Assembly: GCA_017517275.1 (NCBI GenBank)
Contig: JAFWZX010000031.1
Span: 1 to 64,000, forward strand
DNA from: Clostridia bacterium
GTDB taxonomy: Bacteria > Bacillota > Clostridia > UBA1212 > UBA1255
Length of the DNA stretch: 64,000 nt
Direction: 5' to 3'
The translations under genes were made by a program, and so were the position numbers. Positions 46,799-55,388 of the stretch are shown here, piece by piece. The notes under the pieces are model-generated. The model ran no database searches. It worked only from the letters and a program-made list of their open reading frames with translations, and was not told where the DNA came from. The first letter of the stretch is position 1; each line of letters begins with the position of its first letter.

Positions 46799-46827
46799 TT
46801 GTATTTTTAACTGCTTCGTGATATCAT
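46799..46827 (+). promoter_or_regulatory. Possible promoter of the DUF1846 gene
   Basis: TTGTAT (46799-46804) and TATCAT (46822-46827) are separated by 17 nt. CTTCGT (46814-46819) and ACGAAG (46828-46833) form an inverted repeat that frames the -10 box and could be an operator. Moderate match only. Confidence 0.4.
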
Positions 46828-46886
46828 ACGAAGACGTGGGTCGGACGCCTTACATTATGACTTTATAGAGAACAGGATTTAATCGT

Positions 46887-48371
46887 ATGCAAACAGGATT
46901 CGATAATAGTAAGTATTTGCAAAAACAGACTGAACAGATTAAGAAGCGTATAGAGCGTTTTGGCGATAAGCTGTATCTGGAATTCGGCGGAAAGTTATTT
47001 GACGATTATCACGCAGCCAGAGTATTACCCGGCTTTGCATATGATGCTAAGATACGCCTCTTATGCGAATTTAAGGATATTTGTGAGATTTTGTTCTGTA
47101 TTAATGCTACTGATATAGAAAAAAGCAAAGTTAGAGCAGATTTGGGCCTTACGTATGACTTAGAACTGCTTCGTTTAATCGATTCAATGCGCGAACTTAA
47201 TCTTAAAGTTGATAATGTCGTTATAACACAGTATAACGGACAGCCTGCTGTAGATAAATTCAGAAATAAATTGGAAAGACACGGAATACATACGTATCTT
47301 CACTATCCTATTAAGGGATATCCTACAAATGTGAATCTTATTGTAAGCGATGACGGATACGGTAAAAATGAGTACATACCCACATCCAGACCGCTTGTTG
47401 TCGTTACTGCTCCCGGACCGTGCAGCGGTAAAATGGCTACGTGCTTGTCTCAGCTTTACCATGAAAACAAACGTGGTGTCAAAGCCGGTTATGCGAAGTT
47501 CGAGACGTTTCCTATATGGAATATACCGCTTAAGCATCCTGTGAATCTTGCTTACGAAGCTGCAACTGCAGATCATAACGATGTAAATATGATCGACCCG
47601 TACCATCTTGAATCATACGGAGAACTTACTGTAAATTACAATAGAGATATCGAAATTTTCCCGGTTGTTAAAACGATTCTCAAAAGAATTTTAGGAGAAG
47701 ACGTTTATAAATCGCCTACGGATATGGGTGTAAATATGGCGGGTTACGCAATTTGTGACAATGATATTGTATGTAAAGCTGCAAAAGATGAAATTATCAG
47801 AAGGTATTACAGGATTAAAGCAGACTACGTTCAAGGCCTTGTTGATTCAGAGACTGTCGATAAGATTAGTATTATAATGCAGCAAGCAGAACTTATGCCC
47901 GAAGACCGCGGTGTTGTTAAAGCTGCTTTGGACAAGCGCGCACAATCAGGCAAACAAGCAATTGCCATTGAATTACCTAACGGAGGCTTCGTAACGGGCA
48001 GAGATACGGATCTTATGATTGCAACTGCCAGTTCTTTGTTAAATGCGCTAAAGAAACTTGCTGATTTGCCTGATGAACTGCTGCTAATATCGCCGGAAGT
48101 CCTAAAACCCATAATTGATCTCAAAGAAACACTTAACGGTAAAAAGGACCTTGTCTTAAACATTGAAGAGATTTTAATTGCTCTGAGTATCTGTGCCGGA
48201 TCTGACGAGAATGCTGCTAAAGCATTGGCACAATTAGAAAAATTACGTAATCTCGAAGCTCATTCAACAACGATTCTTCCTGCTACAGACGAGCACCTTC
48301 TCAAAAAAATAGGACTCAACCTTACTGTTGAGCCCAGCTTTGCATCAAATTACTTGTATAACGGTAATTAA
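46887..48371 (+). CDS. DUF1846 family protein
   Basis: A 494-residue protein of the DUF1846 family (COG4868), widespread in Bacillota and of unknown function. The beginning (GFDNSKYLQKQTEQIKKRI, LYLEFGGKLFDDYHAARVLPG), VTAPGPCSGKMATCLSQLYH with a phosphate-binding-like GPCSGK loop, and SPTDMGVNMAGYAI are typical. It is cytoplasmic by its composition. Structures of family members exist, but I know no confirmed activity. It converges with the LuxS-Pfs gene: the two stop codons overlap by four bases. Confidence 0.9.
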   Translation: MQTGFDNSKYLQKQTEQIKKRIERFGDKLYLEFGGKLFDDYHAARVLPGFAYDAKIRLLCEFKDICEILFCINATDIEKSKVRADLGLTYDLELLRLIDSMRELNLKVDNVVITQYNGQPAVDKFRNKLERHGIHTYLHYPIKGYPTNVNLIVSDDGYGKNEYIPTSRPLVVVTAPGPCSGKMATCLSQLYHENKRGVKAGYAKFETFPIWNIPLKHPVNLAYEAATADHNDVNMIDPYHLESYGELTVNYNRDIEIFPVVKTILKRILGEDVYKSPTDMGVNMAGYAICDNDIVCKAAKDEIIRRYYRIKADYVQGLVDSETVDKISIIMQQAELMPEDRGVVKAALDKRAQSGKQAIAIELPNGGFVTGRDTDLMIATASSLLNALKKLADLPDELLLISPEVLKPIIDLKETLNGKKDLVLNIEEILIALSICAGSDENAAKALAQLEKLRNLEAHSTTILPATDEHLLKKIGLNLTVEPSFASNYLYNGN

Positions 48372-49498
48372 CTAAAAAGCAAATCGTATAAATAGTTTTG
48401 TAAAGAGGAGGCTACCTCAGGTTGGTATGCCTCTTTTGTTATTTCATTATTTGAAATAACTCTGATACCTGCACAAGGTACGCCAAAGTGCTTGCACACT
48501 TCATACACGGCAGCACACTCCATTTCCTCTGCAATCTCTCCGTACATATCACGCAGTTTCTTGATTTGATTTTCATTTCTGCTAAACAAATCGCCGCTTC
48601 CGAGTATGCCTTTGAAAATCTTGATGTTTTCACCGCCTGATGACAGTTTTTTTACTAAGTCAACATCACCGTCAAGGAATTTAAATTGATTATCAAGAGG
48701 AATCCCGGCATCATCGTTTCCGAAATTGATATTGATGTTCACACTTTTTTCCGCTACTACGAAATCTCCTACGTGCATTTCGGCAAGATGAGCACCGGCT
48801 GTTCCTTGATTAATAATATACGTGGGGTGAAAATGGTTGATAGCAATAGTGGTTGCGATAGTGGCGTTTGTCATTCCGATTCCTGTCAAACTGATTACAA
48901 GACCGTTTGATACGTAAAATGTAAAATCGTTTATAATAACTTTCTTAAAATCGTCACGCTTTGCAAGCAGATCCACAATTTCCACCATCATGGCGCCTTG
49001 AATCAATATAAGGGGACGATATGATAATTTATCGATAGTCCAGTGCTCCAAAACTCTGCGCATTTTATTAGCTAATTTACATGCGCCGTACAAATCGTGT
49101 GCCAGATAGTTGCCGCATTCAACTTTAGAACAACCGGGGATATATGACAAACTATAGCTGTGATCTTCGGCCAGACTTATGAAATCAAGCGCGTCACGGA
49201 CAAGCGTTATAGCATCTTCGTATGATACAGTGTTTCGAAGAAGCAGGTAGAAGCCCGTCATACAGCCCATCGGTCCAAAATATACTACTTCAGCGCCGAA
49301 ATGACTGTTTCTGACAAAAGTTGCAAATAAATGTTCAATTGTATGAGCTGCCTCAACACTCATAAACGGGGGAGTGTTGGGCTTAATAAAACGTATATCA
49401 TACGTAACTACATCGCCGTCTATACGGGATATATACATTCCCGGTTCAAGTACGTCATGATTAACTTCAAAACTCGCGATACGTTTTAACTCCTTCAT
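48368..49498 (-). CDS. LuxS-Pfs fusion: S-ribosylhomocysteine lyase and SAH/MTA nucleosidase
   Basis: A 376-residue fusion of two consecutive enzymes of SAH recycling. Residues 1-155 are LuxS: the metal ligands His52 and His56 (HTIEH) and Cys128 (ECGNY), and the catalytic Cys79 ([10 protein letters not shown]). Residues 162-376 are a Pfs-type nucleosidase: GAMMVE with the catalytic base Glu173, [17 protein letters not shown] and the ribose site Met326-Glu327. The position of the catalytic Asp (ISD in E. coli Pfs) is Asn350 in IRVISNNE, which is unexpected. Products would be adenine, homocysteine and the AI-2 precursor DPD. The ATG overlaps the metK stop (ATGA), so translation is coupled. A frame extension of 8 codons upstream has no ribosome site and is rejected. 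Confidence 0.93.
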   Translation of the reverse strand: MKELKRIASFEVNHDVLEPGMYISRIDGDVVTYDIRFIKPNTPPFMSVEAAHTIEHLFATFVRNSHFGAEVVYFGPMGCMTGFYLLLRNTVSYEDAITLVRDALDFISLAEDHSYSLSYIPGCSKVECGNYLAHDLYGACKLANKMRRVLEHWTIDKLSYRPLILIQGAMMVEIVDLLAKRDDFKKVIINDFTFYVSNGLVISLTGIGMTNATIATTIAINHFHPTYIINQGTAGAHLAEMHVGDFVVAEKSVNININFGNDDAGIPLDNQFKFLDGDVDLVKKLSSGGENIKIFKGILGSGDLFSRNENQIKKLRDMYGEIAEEMECAAVYEVCKHFGVPCAGIRVISNNEITKEAYQPEVASSLQNYLYDLLFS

Positions 49499-50616
49499 CT
49501 TAAGTCCACAACCTCTTCCCATTTAAGACCGAGATTCTCTTTGCCGAAATGTCCGTAATTTGTAGTCTTAGCATATAAAGGAGTACGGAGATTCAAATAC
49601 TTAATAATAGAAGCAGGTTTCATATCAAAATGTTTTAAAATACGGGCTTCAATCTCGTTTTCAGGAATTGTATTCGTACCGAATGTATCTACTCTTACGC
49701 TTACGGGCTCTGCTACACCAATGGCATAGCTAAGTTGAATTTCACATTTAGAAGCAAGCTTTGAAGCTACTACGCTCTTTGCAATATGGCGCGCCATATA
49801 TGCACCGCTTCTGTCTACCTTCGTCGGATCTTTTCCGCTGAAAGCACCGCCGCCATGACGTCCCATTCCGCCGTACGTATCAACGATTATTTTACGTCCG
49901 GTAAGACCTGAATCGGCACAAGGGCCTCCAAGTACAAACCTACCTGTGGGATTTATAAAGAATTTTGTATTATCATCAATAAGCTCAGCGGGCAAGACAG
50001 CTTTAATAACGTATGTCTCTATATCTTTGCGCAAATCTTCAATAGAAACCGAATCTGCATGTTGTGATGACACAACAACAGCATCAATGCGCAGTGGCTT
50101 ATCATTTTCATCATATTCAACTGTAACTTGTGATTTACCGTCCGGTCTTAGGTAGGGGAGAACGCCTTCTTTTCTTACTTGTGTAAGTTTATAAGCTAAC
50201 TTGTGAGCAAGACTTATCGGTAGCGGCATTAACTCCGGAGTCTCATCGCAGGCAAAACCAAACATCATACCCTGGTCGCCGGCACCTTCTATGTCTACAC
50301 CCATTGCAATATCGGGAGATTGCTCGTGTACGCAGTTGAGTACGGCACATGTATGACCGTCAAAACCTAATTCGGAAGAATCATATCCGATGTCAACAAC
50401 GGTATCTCTTACGATTTTCTGGAAATCAACGTACGTTGTAGTGGTTATTTCCCCCATAATAAGAATTTGTCCTGTTGCTGCTGTTACCTCGCATGCAACA
50501 CGTGCTTTGGGATCATCGTTTATAATAGCATCCAATATACGGTCTGCAATCGTGTCGCAAATCTTATCGGGATGACCTTCTGTAACTGATTCTGAAGTAA
50601 AAAATTTTCTTGCCAT
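49495..50616 (-). CDS. metK: S-adenosylmethionine synthetase
   Basis: MetK makes SAM from methionine and ATP. The 373 residues begin [21 protein letters not shown] and have [15 protein letters not shown] and the phosphate loop [22 protein letters not shown] (given in part); length is slightly shorter than the usual 385-395. GAGGTG lies 6 nt before the ATG at 50616; the frame extends three codons further, which I reject. It lies between hisF and the LuxS-Pfs gene, so SAM formation and SAH recycling share an mRNA. No SAM riboswitch was seen ahead of the operon. Confidence 0.96.
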   Translation of the reverse strand: MARKFFTSESVTEGHPDKICDTIADRILDAIINDDPKARVACEVTAATGQILIMGEITTTTYVDFQKIVRDTVVDIGYDSSELGFDGHTCAVLNCVHEQSPDIAMGVDIEGAGDQGMMFGFACDETPELMPLPISLAHKLAYKLTQVRKEGVLPYLRPDGKSQVTVEYDENDKPLRIDAVVVSSQHADSVSIEDLRKDIETYVIKAVLPAELIDDNTKFFINPTGRFVLGGPCADSGLTGRKIIVDTYGGMGRHGGGAFSGKDPTKVDRSGAYMARHIAKSVVASKLASKCEIQLSYAIGVAEPVSVRVDTFGTNTIPENEIEARILKHFDMKPASIIKYLNLRTPLYAKTTNYGHFGKENLGLKWEEVVDLR

Positions 50617-50633
50617 ATAAAACACCTCAATAA

Positions 50634-51407
50634 TTATATTCTTATGGAAATACCCTTGCTGCTTAAATACTTCTTAAGTTCGGGGATTTCCAACTCTTTA
50701 AAATGAAAGAGCGATGCTGCCAGCACTGCCTGCGCATGACCCTGAGTAAAACAATCGTAAAAATGCTCCATTGTACCTGCTCCTCCGGATGCAATAACGG
50801 GAATACCGACGTTGTCGCTGACAACTCTTGTAAGATCAATATCGTATCCTGATTTAGTTCCATCGCAGTCCATACTTGTAAGAAGTATTTCACCGGCTCC
50901 CAGACGGTAACACTCAATAGCCCACTTAACAGCATCTATGCCCGTGTTAACACGGCCTCCGTTTAGATAAGCATCATATCCAACTACTTTACCGTTGGAA
51001 TCATAGCGCCTTTTTGCATCGATTGCAACAACAATACATTGACTTCCGAAGCGGTACGCTCCTTGTGAAATAAGCTCCGGATTCTTAAGTGCGGCAGAAT
51101 TTATTCCAACTTTATCTGCTCCGGCAAGTAACGTATCTCTGATATCGTTACTCGTTCTGATACCGCCGCCTACCGTAAACGGAAGGAAAATATTCTCTGC
51201 GATCCTTTTTACCATATCAAGCCTTGTGGCTCTGGCATCACTGGAAGCAGTAATATCAAGGAAAACAAGCTCATCGGCACCTTGCGCATCATAAACTTTT
51301 GCACATTCAACAGGATCACCGGCATCTATAAGATTAACAAAATTAACTCCCTTTACAACACGTCCGTCTTTGACGTCAAGACACGGAATTATTCTTTTTG
51401 TATGCAT
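50634..51407 (-). CDS. hisF: Imidazole glycerol phosphate synthase, cyclase subunit
   Basis: HisF closes the imidazole ring of histidine, using ammonia from HisH, and releases AICAR. The 257 residues form a complete barrel with both catalytic Asp residues ([16 protein letters not shown] and [12 protein letters not shown]), [23 protein letters not shown] and [14 protein letters not shown]. The frame extends 10 codons upstream, but AAAGGAG lies 6 nt before the ATG at 51407, which gives the usual HisF start. No other his gene, not even hisH, is in this window; it heads the operon with metK and the LuxS-Pfs gene. Confidence 0.95.
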   Translation of the reverse strand: MHTKRIIPCLDVKDGRVVKGVNFVNLIDAGDPVECAKVYDAQGADELVFLDITASSDARATRLDMVKRIAENIFLPFTVGGGIRTSNDIRDTLLAGADKVGINSAALKNPELISQGAYRFGSQCIVVAIDAKRRYDSNGKVVGYDAYLNGGRVNTGIDAVKWAIECYRLGAGEILLTSMDCDGTKSGYDIDLTRVVSDNVGIPVIASGGAGTMEHFYDCFTQGHAQAVLAASLFHFKELEIPELKKYLSSKGISIRI

Positions 51408-51446
51408 AAAATGCTCCTTTTCGCAAATAAAAGCCAATAAAAAGGC

Positions 51447-51475
51447 TTTGAAATATTATAAATCAGATATATAAT
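51447..51475 (+). promoter_or_regulatory. Promoter of the second GH78 gene
   Basis: TTTGAA (51447-51452) and TATAAT (51470-51475) are separated by 17 nt. The boxes interleave with those of the opposite promoter, so the two cannot be occupied at once. The start near 51482 leaves a leader with a hairpin at 51496-51514. Confidence 0.6.
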
Positions 51476-51483
51476 AAATGCAA
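51455..51483 (-). promoter_or_regulatory. Promoter of the hisF-metK-luxS/pfs operon
   Basis: On the minus strand TTGCAT (51483-51478) is followed after 17 nt by TATAAT (51460-51455). Transcription would start near 51448, at the edge of a small stem formed by AAAGCC (51449-51444 read on the minus strand) and GGCTTT (51435-51430), so the mRNA would begin with a hairpin. Confidence 0.6.
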
Positions 51484-51495
51484 TTACAAATACAC

Positions 51496-51514
51496 GATAC
51501 TTTCTCAAAGTATC
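51496..51514 (+). promoter_or_regulatory. Leader hairpin or operator before the second GH78 gene
   Basis: GATACTTT and AAAGTATC form a perfect 8-bp stem around CTC and end directly against the ribosome site AAAGGAGAGG. It may hide or stabilise the leader, or be a repressor site. Confidence 0.45.
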
Positions 51515-51529
51515 AAAGGAGAGGACCTG

Positions 51530-53830
51530 ATGAACAACTCAAATTGTAAAATGATATGGACGGACGTCGACTGCGATATAAAAGAAAATTTATACGTTCA
51601 TTTTAGAACTGCTTTTATCGCTTCTCCTAAAGTCGATCAAAACATACCATATACTTTTAAAATCAGTGCTGACAGCCAGTATGCGCTGTGGATTAACGAT
51701 AATTTCGTGAATTACGGACAATATGCTGATTTCCCTGTATATAAATGTTATGACATTTTGGACGTTACTGATTATATTGTACCTGGTGAAAATAAAATAA
51801 GTATACTTGCTTATTATCAAGGTCAAAGCTCTTTTACGTATATCACAGGAAGAGCCGGCATATTGTTTACGTTAGAAGAAGGCGATCGTGTTGTTGCACA
51901 AAGTGACGCTAATGTAGAGTGTGCTGTTGCCGATGAATACAAAAACGGACCGATGGAAAGAATTACCGGCCAATTGGGCTATTCTTTTGAATATGATGCT
52001 ACGAAAATCGACGACAGGAACTGGCAAAATGCCGTTGTTGTAGGTTCGTGCATTCGTATGAATCCAAGACCTATACCTAAAATGATCATCGAAAGCAGAA
52101 GACTCGGCAAAATAATTTCACAAGGAGTTTATAAATATTCTCCTGATACAATAGATTCTCTTACAGCCTGCAAGATGCAGCAGGCATATCTGTCAGCCCG
52201 CCTTATGTCTTCAATTGCGCCTGATTCAGGTGCTGCGCCGTTTAATCTTGACGGAACAAAACCATTTTCAGTAAGAACTAAGTGCGATGACGGAGTATAC
52301 GTTATAATCGACCTGGGAAAAGAAACTGCCGGCATATTTGACCTTGAGATAGAAGCAGAGCGTGGGACTGTTGTAAACATTGGATACGGTGAGCACTTAG
52401 ATGACCTTCGTGTACGCACTAACGTAGGCGGCAGGTGTTTTTCTGGTAAGTATACCTGCAAAGGAAACGGCATTGAGCATTTTACACATTTTAATAAAAG
52501 ATTTGGTTGCAGATATATTGAGCTTATGGTAGAAAGTGGCAATTTTGATCTTTATTATGCAGGTGTACTTCCTACTGTATATCCTGTGAAAAATGTGGGA
52601 CGCTTTGGCTGTTGTGATTCTCTTCATAATAAGATACACGATGTTTGTATAGACACTTTAAAGCTTTGCATGCATGAACATTACGAGGATACTCCATGGA
52701 GAGAACAGGCTTTGTATGCAATGGATTCACGAAACCAGATTTTGTGTGGATATTACGCTTTTGGAGAATTTGACATGCCAAAGGCAAGTATAAGACTTCT
52801 GGCTCTCAGCCAATTAGACAACGGTCTGCTTGAAATTTGCGCACCGGCAAAATCAGCGACAACTATACCTTCTTTTTCCTTGCAATGGATACTGGAGTTG
52901 TACGAGTATGTTTTGTATAGCGGAGATACTGATTTTGCCTACGAGATGTGGCCGTATGCTGAAAGGATAATATCGGCCTTCTGGCGGAAAGCCGGCGGCA
53001 GAGACCTGGTAGGTCCGTGGTTTGATAAGAAATGCTGGGAATTCTACGAATGGATGCCCGGTCTTTGCGGCGGGTATATGAGTAACGTAAGAGACCGTAA
53101 TAATCGTGAAAATTACGATGCTCCGTTATCATGCTTCTATATGATTGCTTTGGACAGTATGGTAAAAATTGCAAAATGGCTCGTACCGTATACAAGTGAA
53201 GATATTGATTTTATGGAAAAAGCTTCATGGTATGAGATGCTTGCAAGCGGAATCAGGGATTCTTTTGATGATGTCTTTTGGAACGAAGATAAAGGTTGTT
53301 ATGCCTCTTTTGTAGTAAACGGTGAATTAACAAATCACTTTTGTAAACTTACAAATGCATTGGCTTTGTACGCAAAACTTGTACCTGAAGATAAGATTTT
53401 TGCAGTTGCAGATAAGCTTGCTTATGATGATACACTCATTGATACGAGTCTTAGCGCTTCTATATTTAAATATGAAGCTTTGTTAATGCTTGGTGACACT
53501 TATGCCCAGTTTGTTTTCGATCAGATAGGTCAAAAGTGGGGACATATGCTCTATAGCGGCGCAACTTCCTTCTGGGAAACAGAAAAAGGTGCATGGGACT
53601 TTGATAATGCAGGTAGCTTATGTCACGGATGGAGCGCTGTTCCCTTGCTGCTTTATTACAAATATCTTCTTGGTGTAAGTCCTAAAACAAAAGGATTCGA
53701 GGATTACACATTCAAACCTCTTAGAACGTCAATAATTGAAGCTCACGGCAATATAATACGCAAAAACGCTAAGCCGCTTTTTGTCGGTATCACGCCGCAG
53801 GGTGTTGTTGTGGAAGAACAATATTCTTGA
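51530..53830 (+). CDS. GH78-like alpha-L-rhamnosidase, cytoplasmic
   Basis: A 766-residue protein related to family 78. Its beta-sandwich front part (TFKISADSQYALWINDNFV, YDILDVTDYIVPGENKISIL) is followed by a helical barrel. The active-site stretch is EDTPWREQALYAMDSRNQ, where Asp387, Glu392 and Asp399 keep the spacing of the D-5-E-7-D acidic residues known from GH78, though the neighbours differ from the DCPQRDER type. Later, GATSFWETEKGAWDFDNAGSLCHGWSAVPLL is a family C-terminal block. No signal peptide. It is alone in its transcript. A specificity different from that of the first GH78 enzyme (20873-23359) is likely. Confidence 0.85.
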   Translation: MNNSNCKMIWTDVDCDIKENLYVHFRTAFIASPKVDQNIPYTFKISADSQYALWINDNFVNYGQYADFPVYKCYDILDVTDYIVPGENKISILAYYQGQSSFTYITGRAGILFTLEEGDRVVAQSDANVECAVADEYKNGPMERITGQLGYSFEYDATKIDDRNWQNAVVVGSCIRMNPRPIPKMIIESRRLGKIISQGVYKYSPDTIDSLTACKMQQAYLSARLMSSIAPDSGAAPFNLDGTKPFSVRTKCDDGVYVIIDLGKETAGIFDLEIEAERGTVVNIGYGEHLDDLRVRTNVGGRCFSGKYTCKGNGIEHFTHFNKRFGCRYIELMVESGNFDLYYAGVLPTVYPVKNVGRFGCCDSLHNKIHDVCIDTLKLCMHEHYEDTPWREQALYAMDSRNQILCGYYAFGEFDMPKASIRLLALSQLDNGLLEICAPAKSATTIPSFSLQWILELYEYVLYSGDTDFAYEMWPYAERIISAFWRKAGGRDLVGPWFDKKCWEFYEWMPGLCGGYMSNVRDRNNRENYDAPLSCFYMIALDSMVKIAKWLVPYTSEDIDFMEKASWYEMLASGIRDSFDDVFWNEDKGCYASFVVNGELTNHFCKLTNALALYAKLVPEDKIFAVADKLAYDDTLIDTSLSASIFKYEALLMLGDTYAQFVFDQIGQKWGHMLYSGATSFWETEKGAWDFDNAGSLCHGWSAVPLLLYYKYLLGVSPKTKGFEDYTFKPLRTSIIEAHGNIIRKNAKPLFVGITPQGVVVEEQYS

Positions 53831-53855
53831 CTTTTGACAAGGTAGACAGTATCAT
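53827..53855 (+). promoter_or_regulatory. Possible promoter of the threonine/aspartate operon
   Basis: TTGACT (53827-53832) and TATCAT (53850-53855) are separated by 17 nt. A second TTGACA lies at 53834-53839 but has no good -10 partner. No T-box or other leader can fit in the 50 nt before thrC. Confidence 0.45.
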
Positions 53856-53906
53856 ACAACGTTGATATATTATTTTTATGTCTAAATATGCTATTAGGTG
53901 ATTAAT

Positions 53907-55388
53907 ATGACATTCGGAAGTACAAGAGGAATGAGTAAAGGATATAGTTTTTCAGATGCGGTACTAAGAGGTATTGCCCCTGACGGAGGTCTTTTCATTC
54001 CTGATGATTTTTACGTATATGATTCTTTTCAATTGTCTGAACTCTCAACAATGGATTATAAAAGTCTTGCTTGTGAGATTTTCAGCCATTATGCAACGGA
54101 TTTCACAAAAGAGGAGATCCAAAGATGCGTTGACAACGCTTACACAAATATGGACGTAAAGCTTACCTCAGTAAACGGATATCTTAACGTTTTAGAGTTG
54201 TGGCATGGTCCCACGGCGGCGTTTAAGGATATGGCTCTTCAAATTTTGCCTGAGTTTATGTCTGTCGCTTTAACAAAGAATAACAGACATGAGAAGATTG
54301 CAATTTTAACTGCTACTTCAGGTGATACGGGCAGCGCAGCGCTCAAGGGTTTTAAAGACGTTCCCGGTATAAAGCTTATGGTATTTTATCCGGCACATGG
54401 TGTCAGTCAAATGCAAAAGCAGCAAATGGTAACGCAGGAAGGCTCAAATCTTAAAGTAGTTGCAGTAGAAGGTAATTTTGATGATGCTCAGACAGGTGTA
54501 AAGAATATTTTTGCCAACTATGAGTTTTCACAGAGAATGATGGAAAGAGGATACAGTTTGTCTTCTGCAAACTCGATTAACATCGGCAGACTGCTTCCTC
54601 AGGTAGTTTACTATTTTTACGCATATTTCCTTATGTGTAAAAAGGGCGTGGTTTCCTTTGGAACAAAGATCAATTTTGCAGTTCCGACAGGCAACTTTGG
54701 TAACATTCTTGCATGTTATTATGCTAAAAAGTGCGGCCTTCCTATCAATAAGATTATTTGCGCAACGAACGATAATAACGTAGTATCTGATTTTATGAAT
54801 TCCGGAACGTACGACGCAAACAGAAAATTCATGGAAACAATCTCTCCTGCAATGGATATTTTAATTTCATCTAATCTGGAAAGATTACTGTATGATATGA
54901 CAGGCAGCAACAGTCAGTCAGTTACTGATATGATGGTTTCTCTTAAAAGTAAGGGTGTGTACAGCGTGGATAAGAGTACTATGGATAACATTAGTACACA
55001 TTTTTGGTCTTCTTACGCAACACAGGAAGATTGTATCAGGACTATCAAATCGGTTTACGACAGGTACGGGTATTTAATCGATCCTCATACCAGCGTAGGC
55101 TTTGATGTTTATGATAAATACGTAATCTCAACCGGAGATACAACGAAGACAGTCACAGTCTCAACTGCCAGTCCTTTTAAATTCAATAAGACAGTTTCAG
55201 ACAGTATATTCGGTGAAAAGGATACGGAACAAATGAATGAGTTTGAAATACTTAAGTATTTGTCAACGAAAACAGGAAACCAAATTCCGTGGCCATTTAA
55301 GGATCTTGATAAGAAGAAAGTATTGCATAATAAAGTATGTAACAAAAACGATATGATGAAAGAGGTAGATGAGTTTTGTTCAAAATAG
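53907..55388 (+). CDS. thrC: Threonine synthase
   Basis: ThrC converts O-phosphohomoserine to threonine with PLP. The 493 residues have FGSTRGMSKGYSFSDAVLRG at the front, the cofactor Lys107 in HGPTAAFKDMALQ, and LTATSGDTGSAALKGF. NSINIGRLLPQVVYY is a hallmark of the longer threonine synthase class. A GTG nine bases upstream is in frame, but TAGGTG lies 6 nt before the ATG at 53907. It overlaps hom by 13 nt. Confidence 0.96.
   Translation: MTFGSTRGMSKGYSFSDAVLRGIAPDGGLFIPDDFYVYDSFQLSELSTMDYKSLACEIFSHYATDFTKEEIQRCVDNAYTNMDVKLTSVNGYLNVLELWHGPTAAFKDMALQILPEFMSVALTKNNRHEKIAILTATSGDTGSAALKGFKDVPGIKLMVFYPAHGVSQMQKQQMVTQEGSNLKVVAVEGNFDDAQTGVKNIFANYEFSQRMMERGYSLSSANSINIGRLLPQVVYYFYAYFLMCKKGVVSFGTKINFAVPTGNFGNILACYYAKKCGLPINKIICATNDNNVVSDFMNSGTYDANRKFMETISPAMDILISSNLERLLYDMTGSNSQSVTDMMVSLKSKGVYSVDKSTMDNISTHFWSSYATQEDCIRTIKSVYDRYGYLIDPHTSVGFDVYDKYVISTGDTTKTVTVSTASPFKFNKTVSDSIFGEKDTEQMNEFEILKYLSTKTGNQIPWPFKDLDKKKVLHNKVCNKNDMMKEVDEFCSK

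Noticed and set aside
51408-51448. SAM riboswitch ahead of the hisF-metK operon
   Set aside because: The predicted leader is about 40 nt with only one small stem, far shorter than any known SAM aptamer with an expression platform.
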